The position numbers and the translations under genes were made by a program. The notes beneath the pieces were generated by a model. The model was not told where the DNA came from and did no database searches. It worked only from the letters and a program-made list of their open reading frames with translations. Positions 12,552 to 24,328 of a stretch of 51,573 bases of DNA are shown here, one piece after another; positions within the stretch are counted from its first letter, which is position 1, and the number at the start of each line of letters is the position of its first letter. This DNA comes from Priapulus caudatus (Eukaryota; Priapulida; Priapulimorpha; Priapulimorphida; Priapulidae), in contig NW_014577500.1 in NCBI RefSeq assembly GCF_000485595.1, forward strand, positions 143,226 through 194,798. Reading direction: 5' to 3'.

Positions 12552-15500
12552 TAGAGAGATTGTATAATCAGAGACTGGGAGTGCATAACACATGCTCGCG
12601 ATAACGTTGTGGAACTCTCACTGTCACATATAAATAGACTGATACACCACTAACCCAACCGCAGAACAGTCGATCGTAGGCATCCAGGTTTTTGTTAGTT
12701 CTGAAAAGTCCTTGAGAGTATAAAATGGACTCGGCTAGAGTTTTAGGTAGTCTCAATTCACGAGATTCTAATAAGTACGTGATGGGCCACAATTTCTTGT
12801 TCCTCACTCCATTCTCGCTACGCGGTGTTGATTCCCAATGCACGCAATTTTCTCGAGATAGCGTGCTTTGGGCTACCGTTGTCTAGTGAATCAAAAGTAC
12901 TTGTCCATACTATGTACACTTCAGACAGTTGGCAAATGTGCATACACCAGATATTATAAAAAGCTGCGTTTGATAGCTAAATCGCAGTAAAAATCGGTGG
13001 GAATTCTGAACCTTCGCGCGATTTTAAACAAACTCAAGTCCATGATATGTGGTTGCATGCAATCTCCCAATCTGTCTAATCTAGCAATCGCCGACTCTGC
13101 GGCAACCTCATCAATCTCTAGCATCCCAACCCACGCTGATAAACCTGCATGCAACACCCTGTAAAACTGGGTCTGCACAATCATGTCGAACTCTAGCACC
13201 CCAACACGACGATCGGTTAAACCTGTCTGCAAAACCGGGATCCACTTACTGCTAATATAGATTACTATAATAACACTATCGTATGTACAATCTATCGATG
13301 TAAAATCGGTAGATTGCGCATATCGGTAACATGTGTTCGCAATTCTGCGAACCAGTTATGGCCGCGGCCGCACGGATTGTAGGTAATATTGCCTATTTTT
13401 AGTGCAAGTCGTGGAACCGCTCTATAGCCTTGTAGCAGAAGCAAAGGGCTTGACCGAGTAGAGCTTAGGGCTCTGGGTGACTGATAATAGGTGCATACAA
13501 TGACTTATCTACACAGGAGTATTAATAAAGATGGCAGAAATCCATTCCTTAAGGAAGCTGGCCCTGTTCTTAGGCTTATGGTTGAAGAGTCTAGATTGGA
13601 CTCTCCAGTACTATTAGTATAGCTGATAGATGTTCAGCATCAGGCCCAGTAGAATTTTGTTGTCACAGGCCCTAATTTCTAGAAGTTTTTATACTGATAG
13701 GCAATCATTTTTACAAGCCATAAATCGGCAGAAAGGGGAGGGGGGAGAAAGAGAAAATATAACCGCTTAAATGTTAACCCTAGCCACAAAACATGTAAAC
13801 AAATGTGATTGGAAGTTAGAAGGTAACCACATATAGAAACGGGTGTATAATAAATATTTCATTCATCCTAGTGTGTGGTTTCATTCATGATTCAACTGTT
13901 GAATGATGAACATCTCAAATGTTCAGAGAGATGTTTATCACATCTCTCACGCGGAGTTCGATAAAAAAATCGCCTGAGCGCAGAGTTGAGTAATCGTCCC
14001 CAAATAATAAACAATAAAAGTGCTGCACCGTTATGTTTTTGCCATGAGATGGCGGTAGCTAACTGGATGTTTTCTTTCAGGCATTAATTTAAAGGTGCAC
14101 ACTCTCGGTGCTTCGTATCAAAGCCGCGATACCAATTCCTCTTCGATTGGAGTGTAATCGGATGGGCCGAATTTGATGCAGTCCATATTGTGAGCAAGAT
14201 GAGTTCGGACAACCACTTGGCACACAAAAAAGATGCCGAGTGATAGAGAGCGACTGCGACGATGAATGCGCAGGATGCAGGAGAGGACGGTCAAACAGAG
14301 ATCACCTCCTGACGTGGGAGGTGATCGAGCAGAAGACAAAGATAAAGGACCTGAAACTGAGGAAGAGTCTAGTGAGAACTCTGAGGACGAGGAAGCAGAG
14401 AGTGGAAGCGAAGAAGAAGATGACATTGAGGACGACGACGAAGGTATCAGTCATTCATTAGTTGTCGATTAAATTAAAAACAACAACAATGATATATACA
14501 ATATAATTTGCTCTACCATACAGCCTTTCAGTGCCTCAGAATGAGATTGCTGGCACTAAGAATGCAAGATTTCATCTTTCACTATCACATCTACCAAACA
14601 GCTAGAGTGTGTTCATCCTTTAATAATTGGCATTTTTTAATTTTGTATTCAATTCAGATGAAGGTTAAGATCGGGTAATGGTTCGGAAAAGAAGAAGCGG
14701 ACACCGTCACGACGCCGCATAATGCAAGAAACCCTGTGGTGATGTCGGAGGTAGCAGCGAGAGCGAGCGGGTGGTGAGAGGTTGACCGGTGTCCTGTTGC
14801 TGCTGGCGCGCGTTCGCTCTCAAGACATCGGCACACCGAATCGTGTGATCACAGCTTTCTGCTTGGAATGCATCGAGGAGTGGTCAAGGTAGGTGGTGCC
14901 TTGATAAGTGGGACACCATATGTCTTGTTGATCACGTTTCTGCCTTCGAATGCATCGAGGAATGGTCAAGGTTAGGTGGTGCTTTGAGTGAGTGCATGCG
15001 CGTTTCAGAGTTCCGCCAGTGACTGATAACTAGAAGTAGTGTATGTCCGTGTGTGATGCTTGTAATATGAATCGCTGCAGTTTTTTGAAATCTTTGCTGA
15101 TTCTTGCGCTTGTTTTTCTACAGAATCTGAACACTTGTCCAGTAGACAGACAAGTTTTTCATCTGATATTTGCAAGACACAGCTTTGAATGGACCTATAT
15201 TTCAGAAGGTGAGCAAAGCAGTGGTTAGTGTCAGAACGTTGGGTTACAGTTACGTAGTAAGCTTCTTACTGTCACCTGTTGTTGTTGCTGTCACCACACG
15301 ACCAACACCACCACATGACGACAACTACCACCATCACCAGCACCACGACTACGCAATTTCTTTGAGTCAACGATAGTCAGTCTCGATTACTGATCACATC
15401 AAAAACCCCTATTGTTAGTCAATTTGCTCTCAAAGGCACGTGCTTTAGAGATTAACTGCATAGCTTGATTCACATGATATAGTTAGCTTTATTCACTGCG

Positions 15501-17583
15501 ACATAATTGCAATAATTATGACTGCTGGTCACTGGTAATTGTACACTGTCTAATTATCTCTTTCTCCCTTGACTTCTGATAGATCACTGTCAAAGACAGG
15601 CAGGAGCAGATCCGGAGGAGGATTGAAGATCCAACCTACTGCGAGTTGTGCGCGTCGGTGTGACCGGGAAGATCGACTCCTACTCTGCTGACGGCTGTGA
15701 CCTAGGGTATGACAACGCTTCCCCATTCATTCAGAATCAGATACCCAGTCTTCATCGCTATGCAGTTCTTCCATTGGATTTTAATCGCCTTTGATTCGAA
15801 TCATATACGGCATTGTTGTTGTTGTTTCGAGCGGTGTAGATTCAGTGGGCATACATGTGTTGTGTACGTGGAAATTTTAAACGCTTTACGGCGTAGGTTT
15901 TTTGCGTGGGCTTGTAATCAGTACTTGTTACCTGGTATGCTTCTCTGTAACAGCTACCATTTGGAGTGTCTGGATCCTCCCGCTTGCTACAGTTCCTTCT
16001 AGACGAGTGGTTTTGTTGGGTGACTGTCTTGACGCGGGCCGCCGGAAGGTTAGTGTGTGAAATGCTGCAATTCCTTGCAACGCGAGGAGAAAGTTGGCAT
16101 GTGATGCAATTCTGAGTTCTATTACCTGTGTGTAGGTTGTTTATGATGTTCGTAAAATGTGGTAGATGTTTGTCTGAAGGCTCTTTGTTGGTTCATGTAA
16201 CGTTGTGTTGGCTATGGTCAGATGGTCAGATATAATCTCTTTTGAAAAGTAATTTAGTTACGTTAGTAAGCTATTTATTTCGTGATCAATGTCATCTGAG
16301 ATTGATTGCTGTGAACGTTTTTCTGTTTTTGACTTTACTAGTCGACTTTCAGATCGCTCATCTGTTTTGAAAAGTTTTTGGCACTGTTTTTAGACGAGCT
16401 AAACGAGTGACGATTTAGCTCAGGGATTTATCGATGACAGTGCTTCGAAAACGTCCTCCTCCCCCTACAGGGTAGAATTATGCCAATGCTGCTGTCACCT
16501 CTTTCCTGAGATTTGGCTCATTAGGATTTAGCACAATTTGTGATGAAATGCAAAGCATAGCACTCCATATCACATTGTTACAGTGCTTGTCTCGATGACA
16601 TTGTTTTCCAGTCATCAGTAAACATTTTTTGTGCAGAATATCAGTTCCTTTCGAGAAAAAATGAAAGTAATATGTGAATACAGTATGACCTTAGAAAATG
16701 CAAGTCCTAATGGCCAGATCTTACAGAGAAGAGTTGGAAGATGGAAAGCAGCAGAGCAATGCATCTATAGTGTTTGCTTGGGTGTTGGCATTTACTCGGT
16801 TCTGAATTTTCCAAGCTAAGTTGTGACGGGCAGTGTGAAAGCCGTAATACTAGCAAGCCCAAATCGAGCGTGTAACATTTGTGGTATGTTGCACAATTAA
16901 CTGGTTGCTGTGTGTGATTTCCCTACGTAGTGTCTGGCCTGAAACTGAATTTGGAGATGAATAGCTATATTGAGTGGTTAACATCAAAGCCCTTCATGCA
17001 TCAACAAACAACAAACACAACACTAATATTCATGGCATGCATTGGGAATGTGAACATTTAAATGTAACAATTCCAAAATTCGTTTACACAGTTAGTCCTA
17101 TCTACTCTTACGTCGCGCTTGCGTGTTGTTTGGTATTCTGGGCGTGAAATCTAATTGATATCGAGTTATCAGGATCGATTGCCGTGGTGAAACTTCGCAC
17201 GCACATGCATGGAGGCTTCGCTGCTGTCTAACAGCACGTGGTTTCCTCTGCAGACGTATCGTGCGACGAGGAGGAAGAGGTTGCGCGCAGAGGCGCCGCA
17301 GGCGACGGTGGAACGCAGCGGGTGCCGCGCACACGACTCAGCGAGCGCGTTCGCACTCGCATCGTGCAGCTACGCGGGCGTGTGCAGGAGGGAAGCGTCC
17401 GCATCGTCCAGGGAGAGATATACGACCGGAAGACGACGACGACGACGAGGAACGAGGAGGAGGACGACGAGAAGTATTGAGATCTACGTTTCGGGGAAGG
17501 ATGAGTGTTAATTCTACGGTAGGTCTTCGTTCGACGTCCTCGTGGTGCTAGCTGCGCGAATTCCTCCTTATATAATGATATTA
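12552..17583 (+). pseudogene. PHRF1: Copy B of the PHRF1 5' half, broken by indels
   Basis: Second noisy version, starting at the point equivalent to about 22,185 in copy C. Exon equivalents are 14,199-14,443, 14,658-14,888, 15,124-15,208, 15,583-15,706, 15,954-16,048 and 17,254-17,518. Frames break at single-base indels (missing bases in the RING exon, a one-base loss in the PHD exon), with the same indel density in introns. Copies A and B share two units of an intronic tandem repeat where copy C has three, and both continue past exon 6 into TATAATGATAT where copy C switches to CA repeats. Copy B runs directly into the PHRF1 middle exons, which is the biologically expected order. It therefore probably marks the true position of exons 1-6. 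Confidence 0.75.
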
Positions 17584-17692
17584 ATTAGATAAAAAAAATT
17601 AATTTTAATTTTTAACAATTTTTTATTTTTTATTATTAAATTCTTTTTTTTTAAATTTAATTTTATTATTTATTTTATTCCTTTTTTTCTAG
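17584..17692. repeat. A/T-only low-complexity tract
   Basis: About 110 bases composed almost entirely of A and T in irregular homopolymers, with only a few C and no G. It begins where copy B stops resembling copy C and ends before the exon at 17,781. It may be genuine intron sequence or error-prone read sequence at the edge of a contig. Confidence 0.7.
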
Positions 17693-17780
17693 GAATGTTT
17701 TAAAGGATGTTGGATGCGAATGCCGGAAGAAGATGCAAAAACTGCCTAACGCACGTGTTGTTCTTTTGTTTTTGACGCAG

Positions 17781-18043
17781 CCGAGCGTCGACCTCTGCTA
17801 GGCATATCAGCTGTCGCAAACGCAAAAACCAAACCGAAGCTACGCGCGGAAGAGAAGCGGCGGACCGGCCGCAATGCGCCAAAACGACGAAAAAACGTAG
17901 ACGACGGAGGAGGTAGGAAGAGAACTACGTAAGAAGAAGACACAGTCATCTCGCGAAGTCGTCGTCGACGTCGACTGCTAGGATCAGCGCGAGAAGAAAA
18001 ACCGAAGCAGGCGGCGGTCAGGAAAAGGAACTGGTCAAGCGAG
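17781..18043 (+). CDS. PHRF1: PHRF1 Arg/Lys-rich exon (exon 7), frame damaged
   Basis: A pyrimidine-rich acceptor TTTTGACGCAG ends at 17,780 and a consensus donor GTAAGG follows 18,043. All frames between are rich in Arg and Lys, and one contains the stretch KSSSTSTARISARRK. Family knowledge: PHRF1 proteins carry a very basic Arg/Lys region after the PHD finger. No single frame is open from end to end. The frame giving KTTKKRRRRR meets a TAG near 17,917, and the one that joins exon 8 in phase (ending GKGTGQAR) has a TAG upstream. One or two base errors at this contig edge are the likely cause. The assignment rests on position, composition and splice sites, so the exact protein here is uncertain. 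Confidence 0.5.
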
Positions 18044-18406
18044 GTAAGGTGTGAGTAAAATTTCTTCTTGTTCTGTATTAGCATGTATTGACAGGACTTG
18101 ACACATGCCGCTACTGTTTAGCGCAGGCTGGACGAGGATTTGACAGTCACCATTTCTGTTTTTGTCAGGTTGACAATGATTGACGAAGAGTTGACAATAC
18201 ATCGTTCAATATTTCACCAGGTTGACAAGGAGAACGCTGGCGCATTGCGCGTCAACACGGTGAAGAGGCGCATCGCAGTCCAGCAGGACTGGCGTCTCGC
18301 CGAAGCCCCGGCCGGCCGGCAGGCATCCCGATGGTGGTCGTCCGCGTCGCCGCACGCTCGCACAACCAGGGGCGACATCGGCTAGTCGAACCCCTCCACA
18401 TTCCTT

Positions 18407-18661
18407 CGGCAAGAGAGACGAGAGACGAGCTCGGCTTCTCCGATCACTGGTACGTAGTGTCTCTGACCACTGGTCCACATCCTCGGCAAGAGAGACGAGC
18501 TCGGCTTCTCCGATCACTGGTACGTAGTGTCTCTGACCACTGGTCCACATCCTCGGCAAGAGAGACGAGCTCGGCTTCTCCGATGACTGGTACGTAGTGT
18601 CTCTGACCACTGGTCCACATCCTCGGCAAGAGAGACGGGCTTGGCTTCTCCAATCACTGGT
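18407..18661. repeat. Minisatellite with a 70-bp unit
   Basis: Units starting CGGCAAGAGAGACGAGCTCG begin at 18,407 (with a 7-base internal duplication), 18,484, 18,554 and 18,624 (partial and diverged). A stray diverged copy lies at about 18,776-18,815. The inner copies are almost identical. The array is in the intron between PHRF1 exons 7 and 8. Confidence 0.95.
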
Positions 18662-18850
18662 ATGTGCTTGGTATCTTGTACTCTGCGCGGACTTTATCCT
18701 GATTGCTATCCTGGCAGTTTTCTTTGCCAGCGTGTAGAGTTGCCCAGGCTGCACTCTCGCGCTCGTTGGTTTTTCTCGGCAAGAGAGACGAGCTCAGATT
18801 CTCCGACCACTGGTACATGGATCGCCGCCTCTTCACGATTTTGTCGGTGG

Positions 18851-19018
18851 TATCTCATCCTGGCAGATATGTCGGTCGTATCTCATCCTGGCAGATATGT
18901 CGGTCGTATCTCATCCTGGCAGATTTTGTCGGTCGTATCTCATCCTGGCAGATATATTGGTCGTATCTCATCCTGGCAGATATGCCGGTCGTATCTCATC
19001 CTGTCGGATTTCGTCGCC
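18851..19018. repeat. Minisatellite with a 28-bp unit, six copies
   Basis: TATCTCATCCTGGCAGATAT recurs at 18,851, 18,879, 18,907, 18,936, 18,964 and 18,992, giving a 28-base period with one 29-base step. It lies in the same PHRF1 intron as the 70-bp array. The unit carries polypyrimidine-poor CAG trinucleotides and does not look like a splice site. Confidence 0.95.
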
Positions 19019-19245
19019 AGCACGACGAGTTGCTGGCATTCTTGCGCTCATCCGGTTTTCTCAGAAACTGTTGTTCGCCGCGACGTGTCAGTGAACGAAC
19101 CACGTTAATTCATGGCGGGGGGGGCTTGCGTGCAAATAACTTTTACTAGTACTTTACTAGTTTATATTAGTTTACTTTAGTGCACTTTAACGAGTGCTAG
19201 TCGGTTAGTAGCATTCGTTAACTCATCTGCGTGTTTTTCGTGCAG

Positions 19246-19314
19246 GGATTCGGACAGCGCAGCCGGGCCTAGCGCTTCACGACAGTTCACTAAATCTTCG
19301 TCCGGTGAGAAAAG
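19246..19314 (+). CDS. PHRF1: PHRF1 linker exon (exon 8)
   Basis: Short exon between acceptor TTTTTCGTGCAG and donor GTATGT. Using its first base to finish the preceding codon, it reads DSDSAAGPSASRQFTKSS followed by SGEK. Its last two bases join the first base of the next exon to make an Arg codon. That phase fits exactly with the long acidic exon at 19,436, which supports both exons. The protein segment is a low-complexity Ser-rich linker with no domain. Confidence 0.7.
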
Positions 19315-19435
19315 GTATGTCTCGCGATTATCTTGTAACGCTTAACCCGATCCGCCGAGTTCGGAAGCTCTCGTCATCTGTGTAGCATCGGCATCTCGAG
19401 CTCGCGACTCATCGCAGACGTTCTTGTGTCTTCAG

Positions 19436-21344
19436 GTTGACGCCGGCGATCCGAAAGAAGGCGAAACTGGCGCTACAGAACCCGACAAAGCGAACGCCGC
19501 CCGTCGTCACGGAACCGGCACCCTCTTCGTCGTCGCTCGACGTGCTAGGCTCGATCCTTGCCGAACAGAGCCTGCTGCAGTTGAAGTCGGCGGACGTGCG
19601 GATCACGCGCGACGGCTCGATAAAGCCGACGTCGCTGTCTGCCGTGAAACTGCAGTCGCGTGCCAGCCGCGTGTCCGAGAAGGCGCGCACGGCGAGAACC
19701 CTCGACAAGTCGTCGTCGTCGTCGTCAGCGACGGGAGACGAGCGGGTCGGCGCCGCGCGGCCAGAGCGCGTTGGCGTGGCGACGTCTCCCACGCGGCCAG
19801 AGCGCGTCGAGCAGAAGACGGTGGGCGACGATGACGTGTGCACGCCGCTGCTGAAGGAGCTGATCTACGATCCGCGGCGGAACGTGCCTCGCCGCGCGCG
19901 CACCGAACTCGTGTACGCGATGATGCGCGGCGACGGCGACTCGGACGCCGGCGACGCTCCGGTGAAGAGCGGCTGTTGTGCGCAGGGAAACGGCGCTGCG
20001 GGGAACGCGGTCATCTCACCGCAAGAGGGCGCCACGAGTGCGCCGACGAACTGCGCGTCCGGGGATTCAGCGACGGCGACGGCGGCGGCGGCGCTCGACG
20101 AGTGCGGGTTTGAGGCCGTGTCCGAAGCAGAGTCGATGGACTTCGGCGGTGGGGACGACGGAGACGATCGATCGGGGAGCGGTGGTGATGGTGACGGTGC
20201 CAGGGGAGATGCTTCGGAGCATGGCAGTGACGCCGAGGGAGCGAACGAGAGCAACGGCGACGACGATGCTGCGAACGGTAATGAGGAGGATGGAGCGGAG
20301 GATGGGGAAGTGGAGGAAGGTGGAGCGGTGGAGGATGGGGAAGCGGAGGAAGGTGGAGCAGAGGATGGGGAAGCAGAGGAGGATGGAGCGGAGGATGGGG
20401 AAGTGGAGGATGGGGAAGCAGAGGAAGGTGGAGCAGAGGATGGAGTGGTGGAAGGTGGAGCGGAGGATGGGGAAGTGAAGGATGGGCAAGCAACCCCAGC
20501 CGCCGGAGAGGAGGAGGAGGACGAGCGGGAAGAGGACCGGGAGGGTGATGAGGAAGAGCCAGCAGAAGAGGAAAGAGAAGAAGGCGAGGCAGCTAGTGAG
20601 GGAGAGGCGGACGAGGATGACGATGAGGTGGAGGACGGGGAAGTGGCAGACGATAACGAAGCTGATCCGGTCAGCGAAGAATCGGAAGATGCCGCACACG
20701 AAAACGGCCAAGAAGAAGACGATGAAGAAGAAGAAGAAGAAGACGATGAAGAAGAAGAAGAGGTAACTAGAGCTCAAGAGGAAGGAGGCGCAGATGACGA
20801 ACAAAATGAAAGCAATACAGCAGAAGACGGCGAAGAGGCGTGCGAGATGCAAGAGGAGGAGGCCAACGAAGACGGAGACGAAGATGAAGCAAACGAACAC
20901 GAAGAGGGAGAAGAGCAAGACGAGGAGGAGGAAGAAGAAGCTGCGGAGGGCAACGACGACGACCAGGCCGACGAAGAGGCGAACGAATCACACGACGATG
21001 GAGATGGCGACGGTAGCCACGGCGACGATGCTGCGAGGGAACCGGCCAGCAGCGGGGAAGAAGACGCCGTCGCCGACGGCAACGCAACGAACAGCGACGA
21101 CGCGGGACACTCGTCACGCGGACGATCGCCGTCTGTCGTCGGTTCAGTGGGCGACAACCAGGGGGCGCCTGCGTCGGACGCAGAGAGCAGCGGCAACTCA
21201 GTGTGCCTCGTCGACATTGAGCAGCTGATCGAGGTGATCGACATTGAGGCTGGGGTCGCGAAGGTCGAGCGCGTCACGCTCAAGTCCCGCCACCTCAAGC
21301 AGCGGCCGAACTGCCGGCCGCGCCGCCGCCGCCGCCAGCAGCAG
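19436..21344 (+). CDS. PHRF1: PHRF1 large acidic exon (exon 9)
   Basis: A single exon of 636 full codons between acceptor TGTGTCTTCAG and donor GTGGGT. It has no initiator ATG: the frame enters by splicing and reads LTPAIRKKAKLALQNP at its start. Near residue 35 comes LDVLGSILAEQSLLQLKS followed by ADVRITRDGSIKP. This matches the conserved motif in PHRF1 orthologues (LLGSILSGQSLL...HRDGS in the human protein, from memory) and ties the exon to PHRF1. Residues 210-560 are an extreme Glu/Asp/Gly run, partly encoded by a coding minisatellite, and are probably disordered. The exon ends in a basic Arg/Gln cluster. Beyond the donor the sequence runs into a truncated fold-back element and copy C, so the next exon in the window is not its natural partner, which should be at 29,817. 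Confidence 0.85.
20288..20485. repeat. Coding minisatellite of GAGGATGGGGAAG-type units
   Basis: Repeats of about 15-30 bases built on GAGGATGGGGAAGCGGAGG encode alternating EDGE and EEGGA motifs in the PHRF1 acidic exon. All units keep lengths divisible by three, so the frame survives. Repeat number probably varies between individuals. Confidence 0.85.
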
Positions 21345-21378
21345 GTGGGTACCTTGTCTTATGTCACTGACCTTGTCT

Positions 21379-21428
21379 AAACCGTACCCAGGGTGCTACC
21401 CTCCGATAGTACCCTGGGGGACATAGAC
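21379..21428. mobile_element. Truncated right arm of the 6,187 fold-back element
   Basis: AACCGTACCCAGGGTGCTAC and the following CCTCCGATAGTACCCTGGGG match the right arm of the element at 6,187-6,421. Sequence to the left (intron after the acidic exon) has no counterpart at 6.3 kb. The join at about 21,379 is therefore where copy C starts, either a scaffold join or a duplication breakpoint. Confidence 0.65.
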
Positions 21429-23754
21429 CTTCTCAGCGCTAGTAAGCAGTCTAGTCAGTCTGTCATGCTGCAAGGATTCACTGTCGTATTCCTTCCCTGA
21501 GGTTAGTATAGAGGGTTCCGCGAATTTTCAAATTATCCACAATGCAATGCCGCCGGCCATGACGGTTCCAGAAACCAGTTCAGGCATGGTACAAGTACAT
21601 TGAGCAACACACTGTTCTCTGCTCATTTTATTCGCCTATTAAGCAAATCCATCACAACGACGCTCTCCTGCGCTGTTGTCAACTTCAGCAATCGGTATCA
21701 GAGAGAGCCACACAGCTTTTTTAGGCTGCCTAACGTGATCACAACACAAAGTAAAGTGACGAGAGACAAGGCGGACCACAGACGCTTGGGGCATTTTCAA
21801 TAAAAAAGCAATGCTGAATAAACACGAAATGTATTTACTACCAATGTCTTAATGTTTCTCTACTTTCTTTTGCCTAGTATTGCCGATAATTACCTGTAAA
21901 CATGCCGGTCAAATGCCCCTCTGCAACACACAGGTACACCAGCGTAACACCGCACGCACGGCGCACGCTGCTACACATTTACACTTATATACATATATCG
22001 CCGGCATCCAGTAGGCAGCTGTTTGAGTGGGGGTGGTGATTTCTCTTGCACGTGCAGCATACTCTACATAAAATGGCACCGAGGCAACATGTGAACAGAA
22101 TTCACCAAGCCCGGCTTTACAATTACAATGTGCTGACATGATGCCTGTCCCATATTCTCTCATCGTGACCCATGCACGGATAGAGAGATTGTATAATCAG
22201 AGACTGGGAGTGCATAACACATGCTCGGATAACGTTGATGGAACTCTCACTGTTCACATAATAAATGTAGACTGATACACCACTAACCCAACCGCAGAAC
22301 AGTCGATCGTAGGCATCCAGGTTTTTGTAGTTCTGAAAGTCCTTGAGAGTATAAAATGGACTCGGCTAGAGTGTTAGGTAGTCAATTCACGAGATTCTAA
22401 TAAGTACGTGATGGGCACAAGTTTTGTTCCTCACTCCATTCTCGTACGGGTGTTGATTCCCAATGCACGCAATTTTCTCGAGATAGCGTGCTTTGGCTAC
22501 GTTGTCTAGTGAATCAAAGTACTTGTCCATACTATGTACACTTCAGACAGTTGGCAAATGTGCATACACCAGATATTATAAAAAGCTGCGTTTGATAGCT
22601 ATATGCAGTAAAAATCGGTGGAATTTCTGAACACTCGCGATTTAAACAAACTCAAGTCCATGATATGTGTTGCGTGCAATCTCCCGATCTGCTCAATCTA
22701 GCAATCCACCGACTCTGCGGCAACCTCATCGATCTCTAGCATCCCAACCCACGCTAATAAACCTGCATGCAAAACCGGACCTGTGTAATCCCATTGAACT
22801 CTAGCAGACTAGCACCCCAACCCACGCTGATAAACCTGCCTGCAACACTTTGCAAAACTGGGTCTGCACAATCATATCGAACTCTAGCACCCCAACACGC
22901 GCTGGTAAACCTGTCAGCAAAACCGGGATTCACTTACTGCTAATATAGATTACTATAATAACACTATCGTATGTACAATCTATCGATGTAAAATCGGTAG
23001 ATTGCGCATATCGGTAACATGTGTTCGCAATTCTGGGAACCAGTATGGCCGGCGGCACGGGATTGTAGGTAATATTGCTATTTTTAGTGCAAGTCGTGGA
23101 ACCCTCTATAGTCTTGTAGCAGAAGCAAAGGGCTTGACGAGTAGAGCTAGGGGCTCTGGGGCTTGACTAATAATAGGTGCATACACTGACTTATTTACAC
23201 AGGAGTATTAAGTAAGATGGCAGAAATCCATTCCTCAAGGAAGCTGGCCCTGTTCTTAGGCTTATGGTTAAAGAGTCCTAGATTGGACTCTCCAGTACTA
23301 TTATTATCAGCTGCAAGATGTTCAGCATCAGGCAGTAGAATTTTGTTGTCATACAGCCTAATTTCTAGAAGTTTTTATACTGATAGGCAATCATTTTACA
23401 AGCCATAAATCAGCAGAAGGGGAGGGGGAGAAGAGAAAATATAACCCTAAATGTTAACCCTAGCCCCACAAAACATGTAAAACTGTGATTGGAAGTTAGA
23501 AGGTAACCACATAAGAAACAGGTGTAATAAATATTTCATTCATGCCTAGTGTGTGGTTTCATTCATGATTCAACTGTTGAATGATGAACATCTCAAATGT
23601 TCAGAGAGATGTTCATCACATCTCTCACGCGGAGTTCGATAACAATCATTTAGCGCAGAGTTGAGTAATTGTCCCGAAATAATAAACAATAAAAGGTGCT
23701 GCACCGTTATGTTTTGCCATGAGATGCGGTAGCTGACTGGATGTTTTCTTTCAG
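21429..23754 (+). other. PHRF1: PHRF1 5' leader and first intron (copy C)
   Basis: No long coding frame. In copy A the start of this region reads ATGGCGGCAGAGGATTCATG and then a donor GTTAGT, and copy C shows the same donor near 21,500. A non-coding first exon with a small upstream open frame is plausible. Spliced to the acceptor at 23,755, that frame hits TAA within a few codons. The rest looks like ordinary intron shared by all three copies. Confidence 0.4.
22735..22935. repeat. Intronic tandem repeat, three units here and two in copies A and B
   Basis: A unit of roughly 75 bases (CTCTAGCA-CCCCAACCCACGC followed by TAAACCTGC and AAAACCGG) occurs three times in copy C. The corresponding places in copy A (about 7,790-7,915) and copy B (about 13,115-13,255) hold two units. 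This length difference is structural, not a sequencing indel. Confidence 0.7.
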
Positions 23755-23871
23755 GCATTAATTAAAGGTGCACACTCTCGGTGCTTCGTATCAAAGCCGC
23801 GATACCAATCCTCTTCGATTGGAGTGTAATTCGGATGGGCCGAATTTGATGCAGTCCATATTGTGAGCAAG
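23755..23871 (+). other. PHRF1: 5' untranslated part of the PHRF1 start exon
   Basis: A good acceptor (GTTTTCTTTCAG) ends at 23,754. The 117 bases that follow have stops in the coding frame and lead to the ATG at 23,872 in a favourable context (AAG before ATGA). I take it as the non-coding part of the exon that carries the start codon. Confidence 0.45.
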
Positions 23872-24115
23872 ATGAGTTCGGACAACCACTTGGCACACAA
23901 AAAAAGATGCCGAGTGATAGAGAGCGACTCTGACGATGAATGCGAGGATGCAGGAGAGGACGGTCAAACAGAATCACCTCCTGACGTGGGAGGTGATCGA
24001 GCAGAAGACAAAGATAAAGGACCTGAAACTGAGGAAGAGTCTAGTGATAACTCTGAGGACGAGGAAGCAGAGAGTGGAAGCGAAGAAGAAGATGAAATTG
24101 AGGACGACGACGAAG
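23872..24115 (+). CDS. PHRF1: PHRF1 exon 1 (copy C): start codon and acidic N-terminus
   Basis: The clean copy of the gene begins here with MSSDNHLAHKKRCRVIES and codes 81 residues plus one base (donor GTATCA). A short basic patch, HKKRCR, is followed by a long Asp/Glu/Ser stretch, the same layout as the acidic, serine-rich start of PHRF1 proteins. The ATG was chosen over an in-frame GTG three codons upstream because GTG is not a normal nuclear start. The exon reads without error here, while copies A and B are frameshifted within it. Confidence 0.85.
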
Positions 24116-24328
24116 GTATCAGTCATTCATTAGTTGTCGATTAAATTAAAAACAACAACAATGATATATACATATAATTTGCTCTACCATACAGCCTTTC
24201 AGTGCCTCAGAATGAGATTGCTGGCACTAAAGAATTGCAAGATTTCATCTTTCACTATCACATCTACCAACAGCTAGAGTGGTGTCATCCTTTAATAATT
24301 GGCATTTTTTCAATTTTGTTCAATTCAG

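Noticed and set aside
6422-17583. Two true PHRF1 pseudogenes from tandem duplication
   Set aside because: Indels are equally dense in introns and exons, and the 25-N gap and repeat structure fit gap-fill noise better. Duplication is kept only as an alternative.
18206-18754. 182-codon minus-strand frame with repeated motifs
   Set aside because: It spans the 70-bp intronic minisatellite; its repetition comes from the DNA repeat.
20067-20918. 283-codon minus-strand frame rich in Phe, Leu and Val
   Set aside because: It is the antisense shadow of the Glu/Asp-rich PHRF1 exon; GAA/GAG on one strand reads as TTC/CTC on the other.
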